Assembly (NCBI RefSeq): GCF_017104965.1
Contig: NZ_JAAGPR010000035.1
Location: forward strand, 26,585-90,584
Direction: 5' to 3'
From: Paraburkholderia sp. Ac-20340
Lineage (GTDB): Bacteria; Pseudomonadota; Gammaproteobacteria; Burkholderiales; Burkholderiaceae
Length of the DNA stretch: 64,000 nt
Below the pieces are notes generated by a model, which saw only the letters and a program-made list of their open reading frames with translations, searched no databases and was not told the origin of the DNA. The position numbers and the translations under genes were made by a program. Below, one piece after another: positions 18,062-26,701 of this stretch (position 1 is its first letter; every line of letters starts with the position of its first letter).

Positions 18062-19585
18062 ATGACCGTCATCAAGCAGGAAGACCTGATCCAGAGCATT
18101 GCGGATTCGCTCCAGTACATCAGCTACTACCATCCGCAGGACTACATCGAGGCGCTGGGTCGCGCCTATGAGCTCGAGGAAAGCCCGGCCGCGAAGGACG
18201 CGATCGCGCAGATCCTCACCAACAGCCGCATGTGCGCCGAAGGTAAGCGCCCGATCTGCCAGGACACCGGCATCGTCACGATCTTCGTGAAGGTCGGCAT
18301 GGATGTGCGTTGGGACGGCGCGACGATGGGCGTCACCGACATGATCAACGAAGGCGTGCGCCGCGGTTATCTGAACCCGGACAACGTCCTGCGCGCATCG
18401 ATCGTGTCGCCGCCCGAAGGCGCTCGCAAGAACACGAAAGACAACACGCCGGCCGTGATCCACTACGAGATCGTGCCGGGCGACAAGGTCGATGTTCAGG
18501 TTGCAGCCAAGGGCGGCGGCTCGGAAAACAAGTCGAAGTTCGTCATGCTCAACCCGTCCGACTCGATCGTCGACTGGGTGCTCAAGACCGTGCCGACGAT
18601 GGGCGCAGGCTGGTGCCCGCCGGGCATGCTCGGCATCGGCATCGGCGGCACCGCTGAAAAGGCGATGCTGATGGCGAAGGAATCGCTGATGGAGTCCATC
18701 GACATTCAGGACATCATCAAGCGCGGCCCGCAGGACTGGATCGAAGAACTGCGCGTCGAACTGCACGAGAAGGTCAACGCGCTCGGTATCGGCGCGCAAG
18801 GTCTGGGCGGTCTCGCCACGGTGCTCGACGTCAAGATCATGGCGACGGCCACGCACGCCGCCTCGAAGCCGGTCGCGATGATCCCGAACTGCGCCGCCAC
18901 GCGCCACGCGCACTTCGTGCTCGACGGCTCGGGCCCGGCGAAGCTGGAAGCACCGTCGCTCGACGCATGGCCGAAGGTCAACTGGGAACCGAACACGGAA
19001 ACCAGCAAGCGCGTCGACCTGAACACGCTCACGCCGGAAGAAGTCGCTTCGTGGACGCCGGGCCAGACGCTGCTGCTCTCGGGCAAGATGCTCACGGGCC
19101 GCGACGCCGCGCACAAGCGTATCGCCGACATGCTGGCGAAGGGCGAAAAGCTGCCGGTGGACTTCAAGAACCGCGTGATCTATTACGTCGGCCCGGTCGA
19201 TCCGGTGCGCGACGAAGTGGTCGGCCCGGCAGGCCCCACCACCGCGACCCGCATGGACAAGTTCACCGAACTGATGCTCTCGCAAACGGGCCTCATTTCG
19301 ATGGTGGGCAAGGCCGAGCGCGGCCCGGTCGCCATCGAAGCCATCCAGAAGCACAAGGCGGCTTACCTGATGGCCGTGGGCGGCGCGGCTTACCTCGTGT
19401 CGAAGGCGATCCGCGGCTCGAAGGTCGTGGCGTTCGAAGACCTCGGCATGGAAGCCATCTACGAGTTCGACGTTCAGGACATGCCGGTGACGGTGGCCGT
19501 CGATTCGTCGGGTACGTCGGTGCACAAGACGGGCCCCGCCGAATGGCAGGCAAAGATCGGCAAGATTCCGGTCGCGACGGCTTGA
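18062..19585 (+). CDS. fumA: Fumarate hydratase, class I (4Fe-4S, FumA-type)
   Basis: Interconverts fumarate and malate with an oxygen-sensitive [4Fe-4S] cluster. Single-chain 507-residue form, with the alpha part (to about 280) and beta part (from about 330) fused. Cluster cysteines are about residues 66 (CQDTGI), 185 (GWCPPGMLG) and 277 (NCAATRHAHF), spaced as in other class I fumarases. The beta part has AGPTTATRMDKFT and GKAERGP. The iron-sulfur form sits next to iron-storage genes but has its own terminator. Confidence 0.95.
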   Translation: MTVIKQEDLIQSIADSLQYISYYHPQDYIEALGRAYELEESPAAKDAIAQILTNSRMCAEGKRPICQDTGIVTIFVKVGMDVRWDGATMGVTDMINEGVRRGYLNPDNVLRASIVSPPEGARKNTKDNTPAVIHYEIVPGDKVDVQVAAKGGGSENKSKFVMLNPSDSIVDWVLKTVPTMGAGWCPPGMLGIGIGGTAEKAMLMAKESLMESIDIQDIIKRGPQDWIEELRVELHEKVNALGIGAQGLGGLATVLDVKIMATATHAASKPVAMIPNCAATRHAHFVLDGSGPAKLEAPSLDAWPKVNWEPNTETSKRVDLNTLTPEEVASWTPGQTLLLSGKMLTGRDAAHKRIADMLAKGEKLPVDFKNRVIYYVGPVDPVRDEVVGPAGPTTATRMDKFTELMLSQTGLISMVGKAERGPVAIEAIQKHKAAYLMAVGGAAYLVSKAIRGSKVVAFEDLGMEAIYEFDVQDMPVTVAVDSSGTSVHKTGPAEWQAKIGKIPVATA

Positions 19586-19640
19586 TCGCTTGATTCGCAA
19601 TCTGCGAGATAATCGGCGCTCAATAGAAACGCCGAAATAG

Positions 19641-19672
19641 AAAAACCGGGGCCCAGCGCCCCGGTTTTTTTT
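19641..19672 (+). terminator. Terminator of fumarase gene
   Basis: Stem AAAAACCGGGGC / GCCCCGGTTTTT with a short CCAGC-type loop, followed by further T bases; a textbook intrinsic terminator. Confidence 0.92.
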
Positions 19673-19690
19673 GGGTAACACGAAACGTAC

Positions 19691-19705
19691 TGAGACTAAT
19701 TCTCA
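19691..19705 (+). promoter_or_regulatory. Fur-like box upstream of bfr
   Basis: TGAGACTAATTCTCA matches the 7-1-7 Fur consensus (TGATAAT-N-ATTATCA) at 11 of 14 positions by eye. It lies 126 bases before bfr. Bacterioferritin genes are often raised by iron, so a Fur site here could act positively or through a repressed antisense or small RNA; the sequence does not say. Confidence 0.5.
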
Positions 19706-19830
19706 GCACGCTGCAAATAATCGCATTTGGCTGCAATTTGACGCAGATTGCACCTTGGCTTTTGTGTATTGAGCGTTTATTGTTCCACCCAGTGTTAAAA
19801 CCTGCACGCCCCCACAAGGAAGGAAAAACT

Positions 19831-20310
19831 ATGCAAGGCGACAAGAAAGTCATCGAATATCTGAACGCGCAGCTCAAGAACGAACTGACCGCGATTAACC
19901 AGTACTTCCTGCACGCCCGTATGTACAAGCATTGGGGCCTCGAAAAACTCGGCAAGCACGAATATGACGAGTCGATCGGCGAAATGCGTCACGCCGACTG
20001 GCTCATCGAACGTATTTTCATGCTCGACGGTCTGCCTAATCTGCAAGACCTGCACAAGCTGCTGATCGGCGAAGAAACCCAGGAAGTGCTCGAATGCGAT
20101 CTGAAGCTCGAGTACATTTCCCAGGGCACCTGCAAGGAAGCCATCGCTTATTGCGAATCGGTGCGCGATTTCGTTTCGCGTGAAATCTTCACGAAGATTC
20201 TCGACGACACCGAAGAGCACATCGACTGGCTCGAAACGCAGATCGACCTGATCGGCAAGGTCGGCATCCAGAATTACCAGCAGACCATGATGGGTTCGGT
20301 AGAATCCTGA
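19831..20310 (+). CDS. bfr: Bacterioferritin
   Basis: Forms a 24-subunit haem-containing shell that oxidises and stores iron in the cytoplasm. 159 residues. Haem ligand Met52 (EMRHAD) is present, as are ferroxidase residues Glu18, Tyr25, Glu51, His54, Glu94 and His130. The usual Glu127 is Thr here (ILDDTEEHIDWLE), with acidic residues at 126, 128 and 129. The start at 19831 follows AAGGAAGG. Bfd, which releases iron from bacterioferritin, is encoded 1.2 kb downstream beyond murI. Confidence 0.96.
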   Translation: MQGDKKVIEYLNAQLKNELTAINQYFLHARMYKHWGLEKLGKHEYDESIGEMRHADWLIERIFMLDGLPNLQDLHKLLIGEETQEVLECDLKLEYISQGTCKEAIAYCESVRDFVSREIFTKILDDTEEHIDWLETQIDLIGKVGIQNYQQTMMGSVES

Positions 20311-20325
20311 TTCTGATTGCGCTAC

Positions 20326-20355
20326 GGCCGCATCCGCGCGCTTGCGGATGCGGCC
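20326..20355 (+). terminator. Hairpin between bfr and murI
   Basis: Perfect 12 bp stem GGCCGCATCCGC / GCGGATGCGGCC with a 6-base loop, 16 bases after the bfr stop. No U-run follows, so it may end or stabilise the bfr message. Confidence 0.55.
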
Positions 20356-20401
20356 TGCGGCGCAAGCGCTTCCCCGTATTTTTTCCCGCTTCCCGACTCA
20401 C

Positions 20402-21271
20402 GTGAATCATCCGGCTCCTGTCAGCGCTGCGCCTGGCGCCCCCATCGGCATCTTCGATTCCGGTCTGGGCGGCCTGTCGGTGCTGCGCGCCGTGCGTGCG
20501 CATCTGGGTCAGGAACCGGTGATCTACGTGGCCGATTCGCGCTATGCGCCCTACGGCCAGCGCGACGACGATTTCATCGCCGACCGCACGCTCGCGATCG
20601 GCGAATGGCTCGTGGCGCAGGGCGCGAAGGCGCTGGTGGTGGCCTGCAACACGGCCACGGCGCAGTCGATCGAATTCGTGCGCGCGCGCCTGCCGATCCC
20701 GCTCGTGGGCGTGGAGCCCGGCGTGAAGCCGGCGGCGGCGCTGTCGAAATCGCGCGTAGCGGGCGTGCTCGCCACTCAGGTGACGCTGCGCAGCGCGCGC
20801 TTCCAGGCGCTGGTCGAGCGCCACGCCAACGACCTGCGCGTGCTGAGCCAGCCGGGCCACGGTCTGGTTGAAGCGGTCGAGCGTTGCGATATCGGCTCGC
20901 CTGAACTGGTCGCGCTGCTGCGCGGCTACGTCCAGCCGATGCTCGATGCCGGCGCGGACACTCTCGTGCTCGGCTGCACGCACTACCCGTTTCTGGATGC
21001 GGCGATCCGCTCGATCGTCGGCGAACGCATGACGCTGGTGGATACGAGCGTGGCCATCGCGCGCCAGCTCGAACGCGTGCTCGACCAGCACGGTTTGCGC
21101 TCGGCCACGGCTTCCAGCGAAAGCGGCGGCGCCAGCGTGCGCCTGTGTTCGACCAGCGACGGCGCACATCTGCGCGCGCTCGCATCGGCGTTGCTTGCCA
21201 TCGAAGCGCCCGTGGAGTGCGTCCAGATCCCCTCGCGCCGCACCCGCGAACTGGAAGCCAACGCGGCCTGA
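20402..21271 (+). CDS. murI: Glutamate racemase
   Basis: Makes D-glutamate for peptidoglycan. The two catalytic cysteines are visible in VVACNTATA (about residue 78) and LGCTHYPF (about 192), with FDSGLGGLSV at the N-terminus. I propose the GTG at 20402 (289 residues), because the family-conserved start PIGIFDSGLGG follows 14 residues later; upstream TTG/ATG choices fall in the bfr hairpin. No good ribosome site is seen, so the start is uncertain by up to 20 residues. It separates bfr from bfd. Confidence 0.93.
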   Translation: MNHPAPVSAAPGAPIGIFDSGLGGLSVLRAVRAHLGQEPVIYVADSRYAPYGQRDDDFIADRTLAIGEWLVAQGAKALVVACNTATAQSIEFVRARLPIPLVGVEPGVKPAAALSKSRVAGVLATQVTLRSARFQALVERHANDLRVLSQPGHGLVEAVERCDIGSPELVALLRGYVQPMLDAGADTLVLGCTHYPFLDAAIRSIVGERMTLVDTSVAIARQLERVLDQHGLRSATASSESGGASVRLCSTSDGAHLRALASALLAIEAPVECVQIPSRRTRELEANAA

Positions 21272-21486
21272 GCGGGCAACTGAGCGGAGCAAAATCGCGC
21301 GCATCGATGCGTGCGTTCTGACCCCACGCTTACATCCATCTTTCGGCATCTGGCCCTCTTCCTGCGGCCATCCGGCACTTTCTTCGCCAAGCTCGCCGCG
21401 CTCTGATCCAGAGCAAAATCCCTGCTAAGCATCCGGTTTTGTTACAAAAATTCTGTCTGCATGCTTGCCAAACGGGACAAACATAA

Positions 21487-21501
21487 TGATAATAATTCGC
21501 A
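21487..21501 (+). promoter_or_regulatory. Fur box upstream of bfd
   Basis: TGATAATAATTCGCA has a perfect left half-site and 12 of 14 matches to the 7-1-7 Fur consensus. It ends 23 bases before the bfd start, where it would block transcription when iron is plentiful. Confidence 0.75.
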
Positions 21502-21524
21502 TTAACTCACTCTCGCGCTCCATC

Positions 21525-21785
21525 ATGATTGTCTGCGTGTGCAAGTCCGTCTCCGACCGTACGATTCGTGCTTCCATTGCGGAAGGCATGGACTCTTTCG
21601 ACGAGCTTCAATTCGAGCTCGGCGTCGCGACCTGCTGCGGCAAGTGCGAGGAGTCCGTGCGCGACGTGCTGGCGCAAAGCGGCGTGTGCGCCAGCCGCTG
21701 CGGCGTGACGCATCACCACAGCCTGCCGGTCGTGGCCGTGCCGCATGTCGTGCCGATGACGTTTTACGAGCGCAAGGCCGCCTGA
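21525..21785 (+). CDS. bfd: Bacterioferritin-associated ferredoxin
   Basis: [2Fe-2S] protein that binds bacterioferritin and passes electrons to release stored iron. Cluster cysteines are Cys4, Cys6, Cys38 and Cys41 (CVC and CGKC), at the same positions as in E. coli Bfd. At 86 residues it is about 20 longer than E. coli Bfd; the extra C-terminal tail has three consecutive His and two further Cys (55, 59). The ATG at 21525 is fixed by the conserved MIVCVCKSVSD start. It sits directly under a strong Fur box. Confidence 0.94.
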   Translation: MIVCVCKSVSDRTIRASIAEGMDSFDELQFELGVATCCGKCEESVRDVLAQSGVCASRCGVTHHHSLPVVAVPHVVPMTFYERKAA

Positions 21786-21793
21786 TTTTCGTG

Positions 21794-21824
21794 ATGCGCG
21801 TTTCCAGCCTGCAAAAACGCGCAT
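21794..21824 (+). terminator. Hairpin after bfd
   Basis: Perfect 10 bp stem ATGCGCGTTT / AAACGCGCAT with an 11-base loop, 8 bases after the bfd stop. The U-run is absent, so its strength is unclear. Confidence 0.5.
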
Positions 21825-21920
21825 CGCCCAAACGCTCAAGGCATCGAGCGCTTTATCGCCGACAGCAAGCCAGTTTCACGACCAGCCAGCTAGCCCTCGC
21901 ACCTTTCTCTGGAGGATGGG

Positions 21921-21983
21921 ATGGAATTGCTGATCGGATTTGTGACCACCGTGTGCATCTCGCTGTTGATCTTTCGCCCATAA
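21921..21983 (+). CDS. Candidate 20-residue membrane micro-protein upstream of tonB
   Basis: A short frame, MELLIGFVTTVCISLLIFRP, preceded by a strong ribosome site (TGGAGGATGGG) six bases before the ATG. The peptide is one hydrophobic helix of about 16 residues with an Arg-Pro end, the look of a single-span micro-protein. It lies in the 260-base gap between bfd and tonB, 63 bases before the tonB start. It could be a real micro-protein or a leader peptide that couples translation to tonB. No homology is known to me; chance occurrence cannot be excluded. Confidence 0.4.
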   Translation: MELLIGFVTTVCISLLIFRP

Positions 21984-22046
21984 AGCTGCCCGTAGCGACG
22001 CGTTGCCTGCCTTTTGCGCCGTCGTCTGCAGGGCGGCCACGCTAAC

Positions 22047-22781
22047 ATGCAGGCTTCTCAAACCACCGCCCAAGCGCTGACGTTCCCCGCCTTGCGCACG
22101 AACCGCCGAGTCGTGACCGCGACGGCGATCGTGCTCGCGCTGCACGCCGCGCTCATCGCCGTCGTGCTCACGCACCACGACGACGCCAAGCCCATCGCGC
22201 TCGAATCGCAATCGATCACGGCCGAACTGCTCAAGCCCGAGCCGGTCGCCGCGCCCGCCGCGATTCAGTCCACGCCGACTCCGCCGCCGCCCAAGCCGGT
22301 GCCGGTCAAGCGCGAAAAGCCCAAGGCCCAGCCGAAGCAGAAACCGACGCCCACGCCGCCGTTGCCCGTCGCCGCTGCGCCTTCGCAGCACGCGATCGAA
22401 ACGCCCGCGCCCGCCGATCCGTCGCCGCCCACGCCCGCCGCGCCCCCGCCGCCACAAGCCGCCGCTCCGGCGCCGGCCAAGCCGGTGATGGCGCTGTCCG
22501 CACCGAAGAACGTTTCGCACCTCGACTGCCGTATCGTCGAGCCGGATTACCCGACGCTCTCGAAGCGCCGCGGCGAAACCGGCACCGCGCTCGTGCACTT
22601 CGTGGTGGGCCTGACCGGCAAGATCGAGAACATCGAACTGCGCAAGTCCAGCGGCTACAGCCGTCTCGACGACGCGGCGATGGACGCGATGCGCAACAGC
22701 TCCTGCAAGCCATACCTGGAGGATGGCCAGCCGGTGCGCGCGGCTTACTCGCAACCGTTCGATTTCAGCCTGCACGATTGA
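22047..22781 (+). CDS. tonB: Energy-transducing protein TonB
   Basis: Periplasm-spanning protein that couples the proton gradient, through ExbB/ExbD, to outer-membrane receptors for siderophores and haem. Of 244 residues, about 22-40 form the N-terminal membrane anchor (VVTATAIVLALHAALIAVVL), about 60-155 are a Pro/Lys/Ala-rich spacer (KREKPKAQPKQKP) and about 160-244 are the TonB C-terminal domain (LDCRIVEPDYPTLSKRRGET; SSGYSRLDDAAMDA). The ATG at 22047 is chosen over an upstream TTG. It is first in tonB-exbB-exbD. Confidence 0.95.
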   Translation: MQASQTTAQALTFPALRTNRRVVTATAIVLALHAALIAVVLTHHDDAKPIALESQSITAELLKPEPVAAPAAIQSTPTPPPPKPVPVKREKPKAQPKQKPTPTPPLPVAAAPSQHAIETPAPADPSPPTPAAPPPPQAAAPAPAKPVMALSAPKNVSHLDCRIVEPDYPTLSKRRGETGTALVHFVVGLTGKIENIELRKSSGYSRLDDAAMDAMRNSSCKPYLEDGQPVRAAYSQPFDFSLHD

Positions 22782-22866
22782 TCGCGCGGGTTTCGGGCAC
22801 GCTGCCGGCGCGGCGCGTCTGAATGAGAATCACACTGTTTTGATGAATTGAATTAAAGGAAAAAAC

Positions 22867-23607
22867 ATGCAGAACTACGGTATCGCTCACGTCTGGGCGC
22901 AAGGGGATTTCGTGACGCGCGGCATCGCGCTGGCACTGTTCATCATGTCGGTGCTGTCGTGGTGCGTGATCGTCGTGAAAGGTTGGAACGTCGCGCGCCT
23001 CAAGCGCCAGACCAAGAACGCCGAACAGCAGTTCTGGCACTCGGACGATCTCGCCGATGGCGTTAAGAAGCTCGGCAGCGGCACGCGCGAAGACAACCCG
23101 TTCCTCGCGCTCGCGCTGTCAGGCCAGGAAGCCGCCGATCACCATCACCAGACGCAACCGCATCTGCATGACCGCATGGACGTGTCCGACTGGGTCACGC
23201 GCTGCCTGAAGGACACGATGGACGAATCCGTCGCGAAGATGCAATCGGGTCTCGCGATCCTCGCCTCGATCGGCAGCACGGCGCCGTTCGTCGGCCTGTT
23301 CGGTACGGTGTGGGGCATCTATCACGCCCTGCTCTCGATCGGCGCATCGGGCCAGACCTCGATCGACGCAGTGGCGGGTCCGGTCGGCGAAGCGCTGATC
23401 ATGACGGCCTTCGGTCTGTTCGTGGCGATTCCGGCAGTGCTCGGCTACAACGCCCTGACGCGCGCCAACAAGGCCATCGTCACGAAGCTCAACCGCTTCG
23501 CGCACGGCCTGCACGCTTTCTTCGTGACGGGCGCACGCCTGTCGTCGACGGCCAAGGGCAGCAACGCGGGCAACGGCAACCTGCGCGTCGCCGCACGCAA
23601 CCATTAA
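22867..23607 (+). CDS. exbB: Biopolymer transport protein ExbB
   Basis: Proton-channel subunit (MotA/TolQ/ExbB family) that energises TonB. 246 residues with three membrane helices: about 15-38, then the pair about 130-155 and 170-195 (LASIGSTAPFVGLFGTVWGI; GEALIMTAFGLFVAIPAVLG). A His-rich cytoplasmic stretch (DHHHQTQPHLHD, about 93-104) is unusual. It has an AAAGGAAAAAAC ribosome site and starts 85 bases after tonB. Confidence 0.95.
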   Translation: MQNYGIAHVWAQGDFVTRGIALALFIMSVLSWCVIVVKGWNVARLKRQTKNAEQQFWHSDDLADGVKKLGSGTREDNPFLALALSGQEAADHHHQTQPHLHDRMDVSDWVTRCLKDTMDESVAKMQSGLAILASIGSTAPFVGLFGTVWGIYHALLSIGASGQTSIDAVAGPVGEALIMTAFGLFVAIPAVLGYNALTRANKAIVTKLNRFAHGLHAFFVTGARLSSTAKGSNAGNGNLRVAARNH

Positions 23608-23625
23608 TCGGCGGAGGCAAGCAAC

Positions 23626-24045
23626 ATGGCGATGAGCCCTTTTGCCAGCGATGACGACGATGGCCTGATGAACGAAATCAACATGACGCCGCTCGTCGAC
23701 GTCATGCTGGTGCTCCTGATCGTTTTCATGGTGACGATCCCCGTGATCCGTCATGCCGTGAAGATCGACCTGCCGCACGCGAGCAGCCAGAAGGAAGACA
23801 CCAAGCCCGCGCAGATCAATGTGTCGATCGAAGCGGACGGCACGGTGCTGTGGGACGGCAATGCCGTCAGCGACGACCAGCTCACCGCGAAAATCGCGGC
23901 AGCGGCGCAGCAGGAACCGCAGCCCGAACTGCACCTGAACGCGGATCGCAAGGTCCAGTACGAGAAGGTGGCGCAGGTGATGTCGGCGGCGCAAAGCGGC
24001 GGTCTGACGAAGCTCGGCTTCGTGACCGATCCGGCGCACAAGTAA
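23626..24045 (+). CDS. exbD: Biopolymer transport protein ExbD
   Basis: Partner of ExbB in the TonB energising complex. 139 residues: a short cytoplasmic start, one membrane helix with the essential Asp in MTPLVDVMLVLLIVFM (Asp about residue 25), and a periplasmic domain. CGGAGG precedes the ATG. It follows exbB by 18 bases and is the last gene of the operon, with a terminator 27 bases later. Confidence 0.95.
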   Translation: MAMSPFASDDDDGLMNEINMTPLVDVMLVLLIVFMVTIPVIRHAVKIDLPHASSQKEDTKPAQINVSIEADGTVLWDGNAVSDDQLTAKIAAAAQQEPQPELHLNADRKVQYEKVAQVMSAAQSGGLTKLGFVTDPAHK

Positions 24046-24071
24046 CACACCGCTTGCTTTCGCAGGCACCG

Positions 24072-24105
24072 AACGCGCGGCTCACCGGCCGCGCGTTTTC
24101 TTTTG
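24072..24105 (+). terminator. Terminator of tonB-exbB-exbD
   Basis: Perfect 9 bp stem AACGCGCGG / CCGCGCGTT followed by TTCTTTT. Confidence 0.85.
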
Positions 24106-24146
24106 CGGCAAATTATTTCGGATACCGAATAATCAGAGCGCAAAGT

Positions 24147-24180
24147 AAAAGGCCTTCATCGTCGGATGAAGGCCTTTTTT
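24147..24180. terminator. Second terminator between exbD and lysR
   Basis: Perfect 14 bp stem AAAAGGCCTTCATC / GATGAAGGCCTTTT, loop GTCG, followed by more T. It probably stops transcripts from both sides of this convergent region. A quasi-palindrome TTATTTCGG / CCGAATAA lies just before it (24112-24133). Confidence 0.85.
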
Positions 24181-24493
24181 CGAGCGCACGCGGCGCATTC
24201 GGGCGGTGGCGACACTCCCCGACAATCGCTCGGTTCACGTCGGCACATGCGACTGCCGTGATCGACACGGACTGCGCGTTCAGCCCTGAAGGCTCGCTAT
24301 GATAGCGGCCATCTGTTCCCGCACAAGACCGGTGCTTGGCGAGAGGACTTCAATATATGCCTCTCGCTCGCCCGCTTCAAGACTTTGCCCATTGAAAGTA
24401 ACGATTGCCGGCGACGCTTAAATGCCTAAACGCAAATGCACGATGTTCGCAAAGCTCTCAAACATGGCGATGACGTAACAAAAAGCCTTGTTT
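24181..24493. other. Gene-free stretch downstream of lysR
   Basis: About 310 bases with no supportable gene. It holds an 8 bp inverted repeat GCGAGAGG / CCTCTCGC (24339-24367) and a lone TATGAT (24298-24303) without a good -35. I see nothing else. Confidence 0.4.
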
Positions 24494-25534
24494 TCAGGCC
24501 GTTTCGATGTTGCTCGTGGACTTGGTGCGAGGCAAACCCGACGTCACAGGCGGCTGCGTCTGAACACCATTCTTCGCCATCAAGGCTGCAACATCGCTTC
24601 TGAGCGGACATTCCTGCTGCAGGCTTTTGTCGGCATCGAGCACTTCGACGAGGTAATCGACAAACGCGCGCACGGCCGGAACCATGCCCTGACGCGAGAG
24701 GAATACCGCATACAGTTGCGGCACCGGCAGCGTCCATCCCGGCATGACCGGCGAGAGCTTGCCGGTGCGCAGCGCGGCGCCATACATCATCTCCGGCATT
24801 GCGGCGATACCCAGACCTTGCAGCGCGGCTTCGCGGATCGTCGTGAGATCGGCGCTGATGAGACGCGGCTCGTGTTCGTGCGAATGGCGCGTGCCGTCCG
24901 GCGCGATCAGATGAAAGACATGACGGCCGTCGCCAGTGGGCGTATCGAGTGTTTCGAAGCGGGAGAGATCGTCCGGCGTGAGCGGCGGCGCGTTCTGCGC
25001 CAGCAGGCTGGGCGCACCCACCAGCATCTGCTCGGTGCGCCACAGCGGACGCACGACGATGTTGGCGTTCTGCGGCGGCTCCGAGCGCACCCGCAGGGCG
25101 ATATCTACCGAATCCTCGAACAGATCGATCACACGATTGGTCACGCGCATCACCACCCGTACCTCCGGGAAGCGATGCATGAATTCGGGAATGATCTGCG
25201 AAAAGATGGTCTGCGACAGCGTGACCGGCACGCTCACGCGCACCGTGCCGCGCGGCGACGAACGCAGCGACTGCACCACGTTCACGGCGGCCTGCGCCTC
25301 CGCGAGCATCGCGCGGCAGTGCTGGTAGAACAGCTCGCCCGCTTCGGTGAGCGCGAGCTTGCGCGTGGAGCGCTGCAGCAGACGCACGCCCAGCGACGCC
25401 TCCAGCTCGCTCACGCGGCGCGACAGCCGCGACTTGGAAATGCCGAGCACCCGCTCGGCCGCCGAGAATCCGCCGTGTTCGACCACCTGCGAAAAGTACA
25501 TCAGGTCGTTCAGGTTGTGCGAATCGATTTTCAT
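24494..25534 (-). CDS. LysR-family transcriptional regulator
   Basis: 346-residue regulator with an N-terminal winged helix (LMYFSQVVEHGGFSAAERVL followed by GISKSRLSRRVSELE) and a C-terminal LysR substrate domain of the CrgA/AaeR-like branch (GTVRVSVPVTLSQTIF; LGIAAMPEMM). The C-terminus carries about 35 extra polar residues. The ATG at 25534 has GGAACGACGAC upstream. It is divergent from the pirin gene with 122 bases between the starts, so it very likely controls pirin and itself. Confidence 0.9.
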   Translation of the reverse strand: MKIDSHNLNDLMYFSQVVEHGGFSAAERVLGISKSRLSRRVSELEASLGVRLLQRSTRKLALTEAGELFYQHCRAMLAEAQAAVNVVQSLRSSPRGTVRVSVPVTLSQTIFSQIIPEFMHRFPEVRVVMRVTNRVIDLFEDSVDIALRVRSEPPQNANIVVRPLWRTEQMLVGAPSLLAQNAPPLTPDDLSRFETLDTPTGDGRHVFHLIAPDGTRHSHEHEPRLISADLTTIREAALQGLGIAAMPEMMYGAALRTGKLSPVMPGWTLPVPQLYAVFLSRQGMVPAVRAFVDYLVEVLDADKSLQQECPLRSDVAALMAKNGVQTQPPVTSGLPRTKSTSNIETA

Positions 25535-25599
25535 GTCGTCGTTCCAGCGATGGGACAATCCATTGCGATCAGGCGGTCAAACAGGCCAAATCGGCTACC

Positions 25600-25605
25600 T
25601 ATAAT
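25600..25605 (+). promoter_or_regulatory. -10 box of the pirin promoter
   Basis: Consensus TATAAT in the lysR/pirin intergenic region, 51 bases before the pirin start. The -35 (GTCAAA at 25576-25581) is poor, as expected for a LysR-activated promoter. Confidence 0.55.
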
Positions 25606-25656
25606 AGCGGTTTGTTTCGCATATCGCGCAATTCCCATTTTTTCGAGGTGATATCC

Positions 25657-26538
25657 ATGTCGGCCGTCCGCTCGATCGCCCACGTTTTTCCCGCGGTTCG
25701 TACAACCGAGGGCGGTGGGTTCGTCGTCCATCGTCCCTTCCCTACCCGTCAGCTGATGGATTTCGATCCGTTCCTGCTGCTCGACGAGATGGGCCCCACC
25801 GACTACGCGCCCGGCGCGGCCAAGGGCGCGCCCGACCATCCGCATCGCGGCTTCGAAACCGTCACGTATATGCTCGCGGGCCGCTTCGGCCATAAGGATT
25901 CGGTCGGCCATTCGGGCACGCTCAATCCCGGCGATGTGCAGTGGATGACGGCCGGCGCCGGCGTGATTCACAGCGAGATGCCCGACCCCGAATTCACGCG
26001 CACGGGCGGCCGCATGCACGGCCTGCAACTGTGGGTGAACCTGCCGGCATCGGACAAGATGATCGCGCCGCGCTATCAGGAAATGCCGCACGCGGGCATT
26101 CCGCAAGGGCGCTCGGCCGACGGCAAGGCCACGGTGAAGGTGATCGCGGGCGAATCGCTGGGCGCGAAGGCGGCCATCGAAACGCGCACGCCCATCCTTT
26201 ATCTGCATTTCACGCTGGCGCCCGGCGCGCGCGTGGAGCAGCCGGTGCCGCATGCGTGGAATGTGTTCGCCTACGGGATTTCGGGCACGGCGCAGTATGG
26301 CGCCGAAGGCGAAGCGATCGCCGCGCAGCAGATGGTGGCCTTTGCCGGCGACGGCGAAACCGTCACGATCGCCGCGCCCGCCGATGCGAGCGAAGCGGTG
26401 GAAGTGCTGCTGATCGGCGGTCTGCCGCTCAACGAGCCGGTGGTGCGCTACGGCCCGTTCGTGATGAATACCGAGCAGGAAATCCGCCAGGCGGTGCTCG
26501 ATTACCAGGCCGGACGCATGGGGCGGATTGCGCATTGA
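25657..26538 (+). CDS. Pirin-family bicupin protein
   Basis: 293-residue cupin protein; relatives bind a metal and some cleave quercetin, others regulate. Metal ligands are visible as His61 and His63 in DHPHRGFETVTYML, and His105 with Glu107 in GAGVIHSEMP. The C-terminal pirin domain begins near residue 175 (ILYLHFTLAPGARVEQPVPH). The ATG at 25657 follows GAGGTG. It is divergent from lysR and followed on the same strand by osmC 163 bases later. Confidence 0.9.
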   Translation: MSAVRSIAHVFPAVRTTEGGGFVVHRPFPTRQLMDFDPFLLLDEMGPTDYAPGAAKGAPDHPHRGFETVTYMLAGRFGHKDSVGHSGTLNPGDVQWMTAGAGVIHSEMPDPEFTRTGGRMHGLQLWVNLPASDKMIAPRYQEMPHAGIPQGRSADGKATVKVIAGESLGAKAAIETRTPILYLHFTLAPGARVEQPVPHAWNVFAYGISGTAQYGAEGEAIAAQQMVAFAGDGETVTIAAPADASEAVEVLLIGGLPLNEPVVRYGPFVMNTEQEIRQAVLDYQAGRMGRIAH

Positions 26539-26701
26539 GCGATGCGAGCTGACATCGAGCGGCCCCGGCACGCCCTATGCGCGCCGAGGCTAAGCCACAG
26601 CCCGCGTCGCTTTTTGTCACAATAAGGTTTTGCTGGCCGCGCGCCGGACTCCGGTCTGGGCGCGGCCGTCTCCATTCAACCGTTCCGTCCGCGAGGAGCG
26701 C

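Noticed and set aside
24298..24367. Small RNA gene between exbD and lysR
   Set aside because: A lone TATGAT and an 8 bp inverted repeat exist, but there is no -35 and no U-run after the hairpin.
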